Positions 1 through 5,121 of a DNA stretch of 7,224 bases are shown here, one piece after another. A program made the position numbers and the translations under genes. The stretch is from Pseudomonadota bacterium (lineage in GTDB: Bacteria > Pseudomonadota > Alphaproteobacteria > Rhizobiales > Xanthobacteraceae): contig JAEWBL010000684.1 in assembly GCA_023391175.1 (NCBI GenBank), positions 1 through 7,224 of the forward strand. The letters are read 5' to 3'. Each line of letters starts with the position of its first letter. The stretch's first letter is position 1. The notes beneath the pieces are model-generated. The model worked only from the letters and a program-made list of their open reading frames with translations. It was not told the DNA's origin and did no database searches.

Positions 1-30
1 GTGAAGTTTGGACGAAACCGGAGTGCGCAT
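1..30 (-). CDS. 5' end of a gene under guanidine-I riboswitch control (runs off the window)
   Basis: Only the first ten codons are inside the window and read MRTPVSSKLH. The start is chosen because the ATG lies five bases after a purine-rich ribosome binding site (GAAGGGGAA, 44-36), and because this site is the one controlled by the riboswitch hairpins just upstream. The product cannot be identified from ten residues. In known bacteria, guanidine-I riboswitches precede guanidine exporters of the small multidrug resistance family, guanidine or urea carboxylase genes, nickel-dependent guanidine hydrolases, or nitrate/sulfonate-type ABC transporters. The nitrogen-type promoter here makes an uptake or degradation gene more likely than an exporter, but that is inference. 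The basic, hydroxylated first residues would fit the start of a signal peptide, among other possibilities. Confidence 0.6.
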   Translation of the reverse strand, partial: MRTPVSSKLH

Positions 31-33
31 TCA

Positions 34-104
34 AATTCCCCTTCGCTTCGACGATTGGGAATTGGCGAGACCAGTGCCGCCAATTCCTTGGCCACTGAGG
101 TCTC
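34..104 (-). promoter_or_regulatory. Expression platform of the guanidine-I riboswitch (translational switch)
   Basis: Three mutually exclusive helices can be read directly. (1) GAGACC (104-99) plus AGTG (96-93) pair with CACTGGTCTC (76-67), capped by GCCAA (92-88) with TTGGC (83-79) around a GGAA loop. This helix consumes the GGGAGA end of the aptamer. (2) GGAATTGGCG (87-78) is a perfect 10-bp complement of CGCCAATTCC (67-58). (3) AATTCCC (63-57) pairs with GGGAATT (40-34), which contains the Shine-Dalgarno. The inferred logic is that without guanidine helix 1 forms, segment 63-57 is free, and helix 3 closes the ribosome site. With guanidine the aptamer keeps 106-101, helix 2 captures 67-58, and the ribosome site opens. 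This agrees with the ON behaviour known for the class. No U-run follows any helix, so control looks translational rather than by termination. No folding energies were computed. Confidence 0.65.
36..44 (-). promoter_or_regulatory. Ribosome binding site gated by the riboswitch
   Basis: The minus strand reads GAAGGGGAA at 44-36, five bases before the ATG at 30-28. It fixes the start of the off-window gene. Its GGGAATT part (40-34) is exactly complementary to AATTCCC at 63-57, so it can be buried in a 7-bp helix. The spacing is good for translation when the helix is open. Confidence 0.6.
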
Positions 105-203
105 CCGGGCTTTTATCCCGCCGTGCACCCGCGCCGGATGTCTCCCGTCGCGGTGGCAGCTCTCGGACCAGCGCATCGCTTCGATGCCGGAACCCTAGCC
201 ACC
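101..203 (-). promoter_or_regulatory. Guanidine-I riboswitch aptamer (ykkC-yxkD RNA class)
   Basis: On the minus strand the three hallmark blocks of the ykkC/guanidine-I family appear in the correct order: CTAGGGTTCCG (198-188), CTGGTCCGAGAG (171-160) and GGGATAAAAGCCCGGGAGA (119-101), the last preceded by ACGGC. The base stem is GGTGGC (203-198) with GCCACC (157-152). Between the first two blocks GCATCG (187-182) and CGATGC (178-173) form a perfect 6-bp hairpin with an AAG loop, the expected position for a variable helix. In the last block CGGG (120-117) pairs with CCCG (109-106) around ATAAAAG. The family binds free guanidinium and switches on genes for its export or breakdown. The gene controlled here starts at position 30 and runs left. 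Recognition was by eye; a covariance-model search with the guanidine-I Rfam family is the decisive test. Confidence 0.93.
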
Positions 204-220
204 AACTCGACATGAATAAA

Positions 221-236
221 AGCAACCGGCGTGCCA
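221..236 (-). promoter_or_regulatory. Sigma-54 (RpoN) promoter for the guanidine-I riboswitch transcript
   Basis: The minus strand reads TGGCACGCCGGTTGCT at 236-221. This matches the sigma-54 consensus TGGCAC-N5-TTGCT at every fixed base, with the invariant GG (235-234) and GC (223-222) separated by exactly ten bases. Placing the C of GC at -12 puts the transcription start near 210, about seven bases before the aptamer base stem at 203. That spacing supports both calls independently. Sigma-54 promoters depend on an enhancer-binding activator such as NtrC, which often signals nitrogen limitation. Use of guanidine as a nitrogen source would fit, but the activator is not shown by the sequence. 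Confidence 0.85.
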
Positions 237-310
237 AGAGGCGGCTCGTGTATTTTCAACGGCTTGACGGACCCGCTCGCGAAACGCCTGCGCCTCGGCT
301 GGGCAGCAAT

Positions 311-350
311 GGGCCAAATATTGTGCAGAAGCGGCGGATTGGGCGTGCAT
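311..350 (-). promoter_or_regulatory. Possible activator (NtrC-like) half-sites upstream of the sigma-54 promoter
   Basis: Two TGCAC half-sites lie at 349-345 and 327-323 on the minus strand. The second is followed by an AT-rich spacer and TGG (TGCACAATATTTGG, 327-314), resembling the left half and centre of the NtrC consensus TGCAC-N7-GTGCA, but the right half is degraded. The distance to the -12 element is about 100-125 bases, usual for sigma-54 enhancers. The first half-site overlaps the near-palindrome TGCATTGCA (346-354, plus strand). This is weak evidence on its own; a different enhancer-binding protein is equally possible. Confidence 0.3.
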
Positions 351-416
351 TGCATACATGGGCGGGCTCGCCATCCACTGCGCCCCGCGCCATTCTGAGG
401 GGCAGGGAGGCGGGCG

Positions 417-1577
417 ATGATCGACCGGCGCGTATTTCTGAAGGGGGCCCTTGCGGCGGGGCTGCTCGCCCGCCCGGCCTTCGCCGCGGGCTATCCGCGC
501 CTGCCGTTCGAGGCATTGCAGCAGATGGCGGACGCGGAGGTGGCGAACGCCCGCGCGCATGGGGCACGGCTCGCGGTGGTGCTGGGGGTGGTGAACCCGC
601 GCGGCAACGGGCAGCTCTTCCTCGCCCAGGCGCCGGACCTCACCCATCCCGGCGGGCGACCCCTGATGCTCGATGGCGGAACGCCCTTCGCCATCGGCTC
701 CATCTCCAAAGTGTTCACCGCCTGCCTGCATTATCAGGCGCATGGCCCCTTCAAGGGCAATCTTGGCGACTGGCTGGCGCCGCGCACTCTGTCGCCGGGG
801 CTCGCGCGCATCCCCCTCGCGGATCTCGCGCGCTACCAGTCCGGCATGGCGCAGGACAATCAGGGCGGGGTGCATCCGCCCGGCGTGATGGCGAGCTTCC
901 AGACCCTGTTCCCCTATCTCGCGACGCTCCAACCGCCGTTCCCGCCGGGCACCTGCTATTCCTATTCCAACCTCAGCTGGTCGCTGCTGGCGCTGGCCGG
1001 CTCCGGCGCGGCGAAGGGCAGCATGGTTGATGCGGCCGAGCGCTACGACCGCGCGCTGAAGGCCTTCGGCGCCGGCATGGGCATGTCCGCCACCGGCATC
1101 TTCCGGCCGCAGATGAAGCCGCGCCTGCCCATCGGCTATCGCAAAAACTGGCAGCCCTTGCCGCCGCGCGCCGACTATGCGCCCACCCGCCTCACCGGCG
1201 TCGGCGCGGGCGGCATCGTCTCCACCGGCGCCGACATGCTGGCCTTCCTGAGGAGCAGCATGGGCCACGGCGACGGCGGCATGGAGAATGCGGCGCTCGC
1301 CTATCAGCAGGGCAACATCTTCGCCTCTCCCCGCTGCGGCGGCGGGAAGGCGCCGCGCACCGCGTATGGCTGGATCCTGCACGATGTGGCCGACGCCTCC
1401 AGCCCGCTCGCCCTCGTCACCAAGGATGGCGCGGTGGCGGGCTTCACGGCCTGGATGGGCTTCCTCGCCTGGCAGGGCACGGGCGCGCCTTCGCCCTACG
1501 GGGTGTTCGCGCTGGTGAACGGGCCGGGCGCCGCCGGCCTCGGGCTCAGGGCCATGCGGCGCATCTTGTTCGCGTAA
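417..1577 (+). CDS. Tat-exported serine hydrolase, beta-lactamase/transpeptidase (class C-like) fold
   Basis: The 386-residue product has a clear twin-arginine signal peptide: DRRVFLKG at 3-10, a short hydrophobic stretch to about 18, and a likely cut after AFA at residue 23. It is therefore probably folded in the cytoplasm and exported to the periplasm. The mature part carries the active-site set of the serine beta-lactamase-like superfamily: SISK (nucleophile Ser95, Lys98), YSN at 183-185, and KDG at 336-338 in place of the usual KTG/HxG motif. The segment GAGGIVSTGADM (263-274) is also typical of AmpC-like esterases and peptidases. A strong GGGAGG site (405-410) lies six bases before the ATG. 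The family includes true AmpC beta-lactamases, D-aminopeptidases and esterases; the sequence does not decide between them, and resistance should not be assumed. The next gene follows after 54 bases and may be co-transcribed. Confidence 0.9.
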   Translation: MIDRRVFLKGALAAGLLARPAFAAGYPRLPFEALQQMADAEVANARAHGARLAVVLGVVNPRGNGQLFLAQAPDLTHPGGRPLMLDGGTPFAIGSISKVFTACLHYQAHGPFKGNLGDWLAPRTLSPGLARIPLADLARYQSGMAQDNQGGVHPPGVMASFQTLFPYLATLQPPFPPGTCYSYSNLSWSLLALAGSGAAKGSMVDAAERYDRALKAFGAGMGMSATGIFRPQMKPRLPIGYRKNWQPLPPRADYAPTRLTGVGAGGIVSTGADMLAFLRSSMGHGDGGMENAALAYQQGNIFASPRCGGGKAPRTAYGWILHDVADASSPLALVTKDGAVAGFTAWMGFLAWQGTGAPSPYGVFALVNGPGAAGLGLRAMRRILFA

Positions 1578-1631
1578 GCCTCGCCAATCGGCACTGCCTC
1601 AGGTAATCGCCACAGGGAAACCGGAGGCGGA

Positions 1632-2666
1632 ATGATGCGGGGATTGGTGGGGCTGGCGGCGGCGGTGGTCGTGTTCGCGGCGCTCTACGTGACGGACGCG
1701 CTGCTGGCGCCCGTGGTGTTCGCCCTGTTCGTCATCGCCGTGGTGCATCCGCTGCTGGCGCGGCTGGAGGCGAAGCTGCCGAAGATGGTGGCCGTGCTCG
1801 GCACGCTCCTCATCACGCTGGCGGTGGTGGGGGCGGTGTCCTCGGTGGTGGTGTGGGGCTTCAGCCATGTGGCGACCTGGGTGTTCCAGAACGCCTCCCG
1901 CTTCCAGCGCCTCTATGGCGAGGCGGCGGTCTGGCTGGAGGGCCATGGCTTCGTGCTCGCCGGCCTGTGGGCCGAGCATTTCGACGTGCGCTGGCTGCTG
2001 CGCGTCTTCCAGGACCTCTCCGGCCGCCTGCAGGGCATGGCGAGCTTCCTCGTCTTCACCTTCATCTACGTGCTGCTGGGCCTGCTGGAAGTGGAGGCGA
2101 TGAAGAGCCAGGTTCTGCGGCTCTCCCGCTCCGGCCGCGCGCCCTTCCTCGCTCCGGCGCTCGCCGACATTGCCCGCAAGATGCAGACCTACATGGCGGT
2201 GCGTACGCTCATGAGCATCGCCACCGGCGCGGTGGTGTGGGCCTTTACCCTCACCGCCGGGCTGGAGCTGGCCCTCGCCTGGGGTGCCATCGCCTTCGCG
2301 CTGAACTACATCCCCTTCATCGGCCCGTTCGTGGCGACGCTGCTGCCCACGCTCTTCGCCCTCGCCCAGTTCGAGAGCTGGGAGATGGCGGTGTTCGTGT
2401 TCGTGAGCCTCAACATCATCCAGTTCCTGTCGGGCAGCTATCTGGAGCCGCGCCTCGCCGGCAAGGCGCTGGCGGTGTCGCCGGTGCTGGTGCTGCTGGC
2501 GGTGTTCTTCTTCGCCTTTCTGTGGGGCATCGCGGGCGCCTTCATCGGCGTGCCGATCCTGATCGCCGCGCTCACCCTGTGCGCTCACCACCCGGACACG
2601 CGTTTCGTGGCGGAGCTGTTCTCCGGCCGGGTGGCGACGGAGGAGGGGGAGAAGGCCGCGTCGTGA
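1632..2666 (+). CDS. AI-2E/PerM-family transporter-like integral membrane protein
   Basis: The 344-residue product fits the usual length and layout of the AI-2E (PerM, YdiK, TqsA) family. There are two hydrophobic helices near the N-terminus (about 5-38), one at 53-80, a mostly soluble stretch (about 81-135), then helices at about 136-156, 193-210, 213-247, 251-266 and 283-315. The family signature NYIPFIGPFVATLLP is at 225-239, and the conserved LEPRLAGKALAVSP with following G-rich helix spans 271-310. Family members export small molecules or act as Na+/H+ antiporters; the substrate is not predictable and a quorum-signal role is unlikely to follow from the name. Two ATGs are adjacent (1632, 1635). 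The GGAGG site at 1623-1627 is four bases from the first and seven from the second, so the second may be the true start. It faces the convergent hydrolase gene across a repeat-bearing gap. Confidence 0.9.
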   Translation: MMRGLVGLAAAVVVFAALYVTDALLAPVVFALFVIAVVHPLLARLEAKLPKMVAVLGTLLITLAVVGAVSSVVVWGFSHVATWVFQNASRFQRLYGEAAVWLEGHGFVLAGLWAEHFDVRWLLRVFQDLSGRLQGMASFLVFTFIYVLLGLLEVEAMKSQVLRLSRSGRAPFLAPALADIARKMQTYMAVRTLMSIATGAVVWAFTLTAGLELALAWGAIAFALNYIPFIGPFVATLLPTLFALAQFESWEMAVFVFVSLNIIQFLSGSYLEPRLAGKALAVSPVLVLLAVFFFAFLWGIAGAFIGVPILIAALTLCAHHPDTRFVAELFSGRVATEEGEKAAS

Positions 2667-2704
2667 ACGCATGCCTTCGGGCGTGACGCGCAGCCGCTGT
2701 TCTC

Positions 2705-2734
2705 TGTCATCCCCCGGCGCGTCCGGGGGATCCA
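2705..2734 (-). repeat. Palindromic dispersed repeat, copy 1 (REP-like)
   Basis: A 9-bp perfect stem, ATCCCCCGG (2709-2717) with CCGGGGGAT (2723-2731), closes a 5-base loop and is flanked by TGTC and CCA. Read on the minus strand it has the same plan as copy 2 at 2787-2816: TGGAT, C-rich arm, GGAC, loop, G-rich arm, ATGAC. Short palindromes of this style occur in high copy between genes in many alphaproteobacteria. It lies 38 bases after the stop of the PerM-like gene and could serve as a transcription or mRNA-end barrier; there is no U-run. Confidence 0.7.
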
Positions 2735-2768
2735 CCCCTCCGCCCGGCGGCTCTTTGGGATTCCGGGC

Positions 2769-2782
2769 ACCGCCACGGCGGT
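2769..2782. repeat. Small hairpin between the two REP-like copies
   Basis: ACCGCC (2769-2774) and GGCGGT (2777-2782) form a perfect 6-bp stem with a 2-base gap, which is too tight to close fully as RNA. It lies between the two larger palindromes and may be part of one compound element of about 110 bases (2705-2816). Confidence 0.4.
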
Positions 2783-2786
2783 GAAG

Positions 2787-2816
2787 TGGATGCCCCGGAC
2801 AAGCCGGGGCATGACG
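2787..2816 (+). repeat. Palindromic dispersed repeat, copy 2 (REP-like)
   Basis: ATGCCCCGG (2790-2798) and CCGGGGCAT (2804-2812) make a perfect 9-bp stem with loop ACAAG, preceded by TGG and followed by GAC. It is an inverted partner of copy 1. The pair sits between two convergent genes, 39 bases from the stop of the minus-strand hydrolase. A bidirectional terminator or mRNA-stabilising role is plausible but not shown. Confidence 0.7.
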
Positions 2817-2855
2817 GTGTTCGCGGACGGGGCGGCGCAAGGGCCGATCTGTCCC

Positions 2856-4337
2856 CTAATTCCCACTTGCCGGCGGCAGGCCCGCGGCGACGCGTTCCTC
2901 CACATACGGAAAGAAGGGATTGGAGGACATGCGCACCAGCATGTCCACGCCCACCACCAGCGCCCCATATTCCCCGCGCGCCGCGATGTCGCCGAGGCGG
3001 ATGCCGAACTTCTCGGCCGGGTCGGGCGCGAGCCCGTAGAGCCCGTCCGTCAGCGGGAAGGGCACCGCCACGTGGGAGAGGGAATAGACATCGTCCGGAT
3101 AGATGGCGGTGAGCGGCCGCACCGTTTCCTCGGTGGCCCCGGCCGCGGTCTCGCGCACCACGGTCGCCGCCGAGCCGGGCGCCGAATTGCCGATGACGGC
3201 GGTGCGGAAGCGGCGGGGGGCCGGCGGCAGCAAAGAGGTAATGGCGGTGTCGGACTGGCGCGTCAGCAGGTCCTCGAACTGGCCCGAGCGGTTGATGTCG
3301 ATGAGCACCAGCTCGCTGCCATTGTCGTCCAGCCGCGCGTGCAACTGCTCGATCACCGCCCGCGCGCTCACCGTGTGGTCCAGCACCGACTGGAAGGTGA
3401 GCACCGGCGCGAGGCCCGTGAGGCGGCCGGCGCGGGCGTGACGCTCGATGTTCGCCTGCAGCGCCTGCGTGAGCAGGAAGGACTGGCGCGCGGCATGGAC
3501 CGGGAATGAATTGTACTTGAAGGGGTTGAACTCGGGCACGATGTTCAGCCACGCAGCCTTGGCGAAGGCCGGGAAGATGGCCGGCAGGCCGGCGAGGCCG
3601 GCGAAGCGGGCAAATTCGGTCACCCCGACCATGGGCGACATCAGCACGATGCGGTCCGGCCGCACGAGGGCGGGGTCGTCCAGCGCGTCGAGCGCGTGCA
3701 TCAGCGCCAGCGCGCCGCCGTTGGAATAGCCGACGATATGCACCGGCTTGCCCGCCCCAACGCGCGCGCGGGCCTCCCGCATGGCGAGGCGCGTGGCGGC
3801 AATCCAGTCCTCATGGTCGATCTCAGTCAGCGATCCCGGCACCGTGCCGTGGCCGGGCAGGCGCAGCACGATGGCGATGAAACCATGGTCCGCGTAAAGC
3901 TGCGCCAGATGGCGGTGGCTGTAGGGCGAATCCGTGAGCCCGTGCAGGAACACCGCCGCCCCCGCCGGCTCTCCCTTGGGCTGGAGCACGTAGGATCGGT
4001 TGAAGTCCTGCGCGAAGCGGGGCGGGTAGATGGGGCTCGCGGCGAAATAGCGGTTGAAGCGGACGCGGTCCTCCGGGTCCACCTTGTCGGTCACGTTGGC
4101 CTTCACGCCGGCGAAGGCCTTGTCCTCGGCGGCCATGTAGGCGGCGAGGTTTGCGGTGGCCATGGCGCTGCGGCTCATCTCCGGCGGATGGTAGGTGTGC
4201 CAGGCATCGAGCGGCGGGCCGCGCTGGGAATCCACCGCCCGAACCACGAAGATCGTGGCGACCACGGCGAAGACGAGCAGCGCGACAATCTTCGCCGTGC
4301 GCTTCGCGCCCCGCCACATCAGCCCGAATGCCCCCAT
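2856..4337 (-). CDS. Membrane-anchored alpha/beta hydrolase (serine lipase/esterase-like)
   Basis: The 493-residue protein begins with a basic stretch and one hydrophobic helix (about 17-34), so it is probably held in the inner membrane with its catalytic part outside the cytoplasm. The fold markers are HGLTDSPYS at 132-140 (oxyanion loop) and the nucleophile elbow GYSNG at 203-207, giving Ser205. The likely acid is Asp320 in SVLDHTVS and the likely base His422 in SLSHVAVPF, both in contexts common to monoacylglycerol-lipase-like (Hydrolase_4) enzymes. About 100 residues separate Asp320 and His422, far more than the few tens usual in the family. This indicates an inserted segment around 350-412. 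About 70 residues after the histidine form an extra C-terminal region. The substrate is unknown. The start at 4337 has a modest GGGGGA site at 4351-4346; ATG at 4319 is an alternative. It lies 70 bases after livF in the same direction and may be the last gene of that operon. Confidence 0.88.
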   Translation of the reverse strand: MGAFGLMWRGAKRTAKIVALLVFAVVATIFVVRAVDSQRGPPLDAWHTYHPPEMSRSAMATANLAAYMAAEDKAFAGVKANVTDKVDPEDRVRFNRYFAASPIYPPRFAQDFNRSYVLQPKGEPAGAAVFLHGLTDSPYSHRHLAQLYADHGFIAIVLRLPGHGTVPGSLTEIDHEDWIAATRLAMREARARVGAGKPVHIVGYSNGGALALMHALDALDDPALVRPDRIVLMSPMVGVTEFARFAGLAGLPAIFPAFAKAAWLNIVPEFNPFKYNSFPVHAARQSFLLTQALQANIERHARAGRLTGLAPVLTFQSVLDHTVSARAVIEQLHARLDDNGSELVLIDINRSGQFEDLLTRQSDTAITSLLPPAPRRFRTAVIGNSAPGSAATVVRETAAGATEETVRPLTAIYPDDVYSLSHVAVPFPLTDGLYGLAPDPAEKFGIRLGDIAARGEYGALVVGVDMLVRMSSNPFFPYVEERVAAGLPPASGN

Positions 4338-4407
4338 CCGCCACGTCCCCCATTTGCCGCAGGCCCCGCGACCCTACAGGCCGCAGGCGCCGGGGAACAG
4401 GCGTCCC
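4338..4407 (-). other. Gap between livF-type gene and hydrolase gene, with a hairpin over the livF stop
   Basis: GGCGTC (4400-4405) and GACGCC (4411-4416) form a 6-bp stem around the livF stop codon, without a following U-run, so a factor-independent terminator is not supported. The 9-base word GCCGCAGGC occurs twice in direct orientation (4356-4364 and 4380-4388). No promoter was recognised. The hydrolase gene is therefore likely to be read through from the Liv operon, though this is an inference from absence. Confidence 0.4.
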
Positions 4408-5121
4408 TCAGACGCCGAGATAGCGGCCCACCAGCGCCGCGTCGCCCGCGAAGTCCGCGGCCGGGCCGGAATGCACCACGCGCCCCTTCTCCATCACCGC
4501 CACCCGGTCGCACACCTGCGCCAGCGCCGGGACGTGCTTGTCGATGACGATGAGCGACAGGCCCTCGCCCTTCAGCACGGAGAGCACCGCCCAGATCTCC
4601 GCCCGGATGAGCGGGGCGAGGCCTTCGGTGGCTTCATCGAGGATGAGCAGGCGCGGATTGGTCATCAGCGCGCGGCCGATGGCGAGCATCTGCTGCTCGC
4701 CGCCGGAGAGGCGGTTGCCATAGTTGCGCCGCCGCTCGGCGAGGCGCGGGAAGAGGGCGTAGACGCGCTCCAGCGTCCAAAGCGGCAGGCCGGAGCGGCC
4801 TGGGGCGGCGGTGGCGACGAGGTTTTCCTCCACGGTTAGCGTGGGGAAGATCTGCCGCCCCTCGGGCACGAGGCCGAGGCCGAGGCGGGCGATCCTGTGC
4901 GGCTTCAGCCCGCGCAAGGCCACCCCGTCGAAGGTGAGCGTGCCGCCGGTGGGCGGAAGCAGGCCCATAAGGGCGCGGATGGTGGTGGTCTTGCCCATGC
5001 CGTTGCGCCCCACCAGCGCCAGCGCGCCGCCCAGCGGCACGGCGAGGTCCACGCCGAACAGGGCCGGCGTGCCGCCATAGCCGGCGGTGAGGCCGGTGAT
5101 GGTAAGCAGCGGCGCGCTCAT
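4408..5121 (-). CDS. livF: ABC transporter ATP-binding protein, LivF type (HAAT family)
   Basis: This 237-residue cytoplasmic ATPase has the normal LivF length and motif order. Walker A is GRNGMGKT at 38-45, the LivF-type Q-loop region VPEGRQIFPTLTVEEN is at 85-100, the signature LSGGEQQ is at 138-144, and Walker B LLILDEAT is at 158-165 with catalytic Glu163. It would pair with the LivG-type ATPase to power uptake through the LivH/LivM-type channel. At the H-loop it reads IDKHV (193-197), where the classical LivF has VEQN. Lys195 therefore sits where Gln or His is usual, a variant I believe also occurs in other LivF homologues. The start overlaps the stop of livG by four bases (ATGA), and a GGGGA site lies just upstream. 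The symbol denotes the family; branched-chain amino acids are not proven as substrate. Confidence 0.95.
   Translation of the reverse strand: MSAPLLTITGLTAGYGGTPALFGVDLAVPLGGALALVGRNGMGKTTTIRALMGLLPPTGGTLTFDGVALRGLKPHRIARLGLGLVPEGRQIFPTLTVEENLVATAAPGRSGLPLWTLERVYALFPRLAERRRNYGNRLSGGEQQMLAIGRALMTNPRLLILDEATEGLAPLIRAEIWAVLSVLKGEGLSLIVIDKHVPALAQVCDRVAVMEKGRVVHSGPAADFAGDAALVGRYLGV

Larger units (their letters stand above)
31..416. other. Intergenic region between divergent transcription units
   Basis: No convincing gene lies in these 386 bases. Open frames here have no ribosome sites and overlap the riboswitch. The left two thirds are taken by the leftward leader (sigma-54 promoter, aptamer, switch hairpins). 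From about 240 to 400 the composition is more AT-rich in places, for example around 311-360, than the surrounding genes. The promoter for the rightward serine hydrolase gene must lie in this region if it has its own. A TTGACG at 264-269 resembles a -35 element, but no fair -10 follows at the right distance, so no promoter is called for that gene. Confidence 0.6.

Noticed and set aside
264..292. TTGACG as the -35 of a housekeeping promoter for the serine hydrolase gene
   Set aside because: No acceptable -10 lies 16-19 bases downstream, so nothing beyond a chance hexamer is supported.
8..1030. Long plus-strand open frame (340 codons) overlapping the start of the serine hydrolase gene
   Set aside because: Arg/Pro/Gly-rich composition, no ribosome site, and it runs through the riboswitch in antisense and then out of frame through a recognised gene.
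195..1382. Long minus-strand open frame (395 codons) antisense to the serine hydrolase gene and overlapping the riboswitch leader
   Set aside because: It is low-complexity Arg/Ala/Gly/His-rich with no domain motifs, a typical antisense shadow in GC-rich DNA. The opposite strand has a clear protein family and ribosome site.
1599..2840. Minus-strand open frame of 413 codons opposite the PerM-like gene
   Set aside because: Composition is almost entirely His/Arg/Glu/Gln/Gly, the mirror of a hydrophobic membrane protein on the other strand; it also crosses the palindromic repeats.
4356..4388. Nine-base direct repeat GCCGCAGGC twice in the livF-hydrolase gap as an operator
   Set aside because: Short GC-rich words recur by chance in this composition, and there is no symmetry or promoter next to them.
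4400..4416. Hairpin over the livF stop as a rho-independent terminator
   Set aside because: The stem is only six pairs and no U-run follows on the minus strand; kept only as a described element in the gap.
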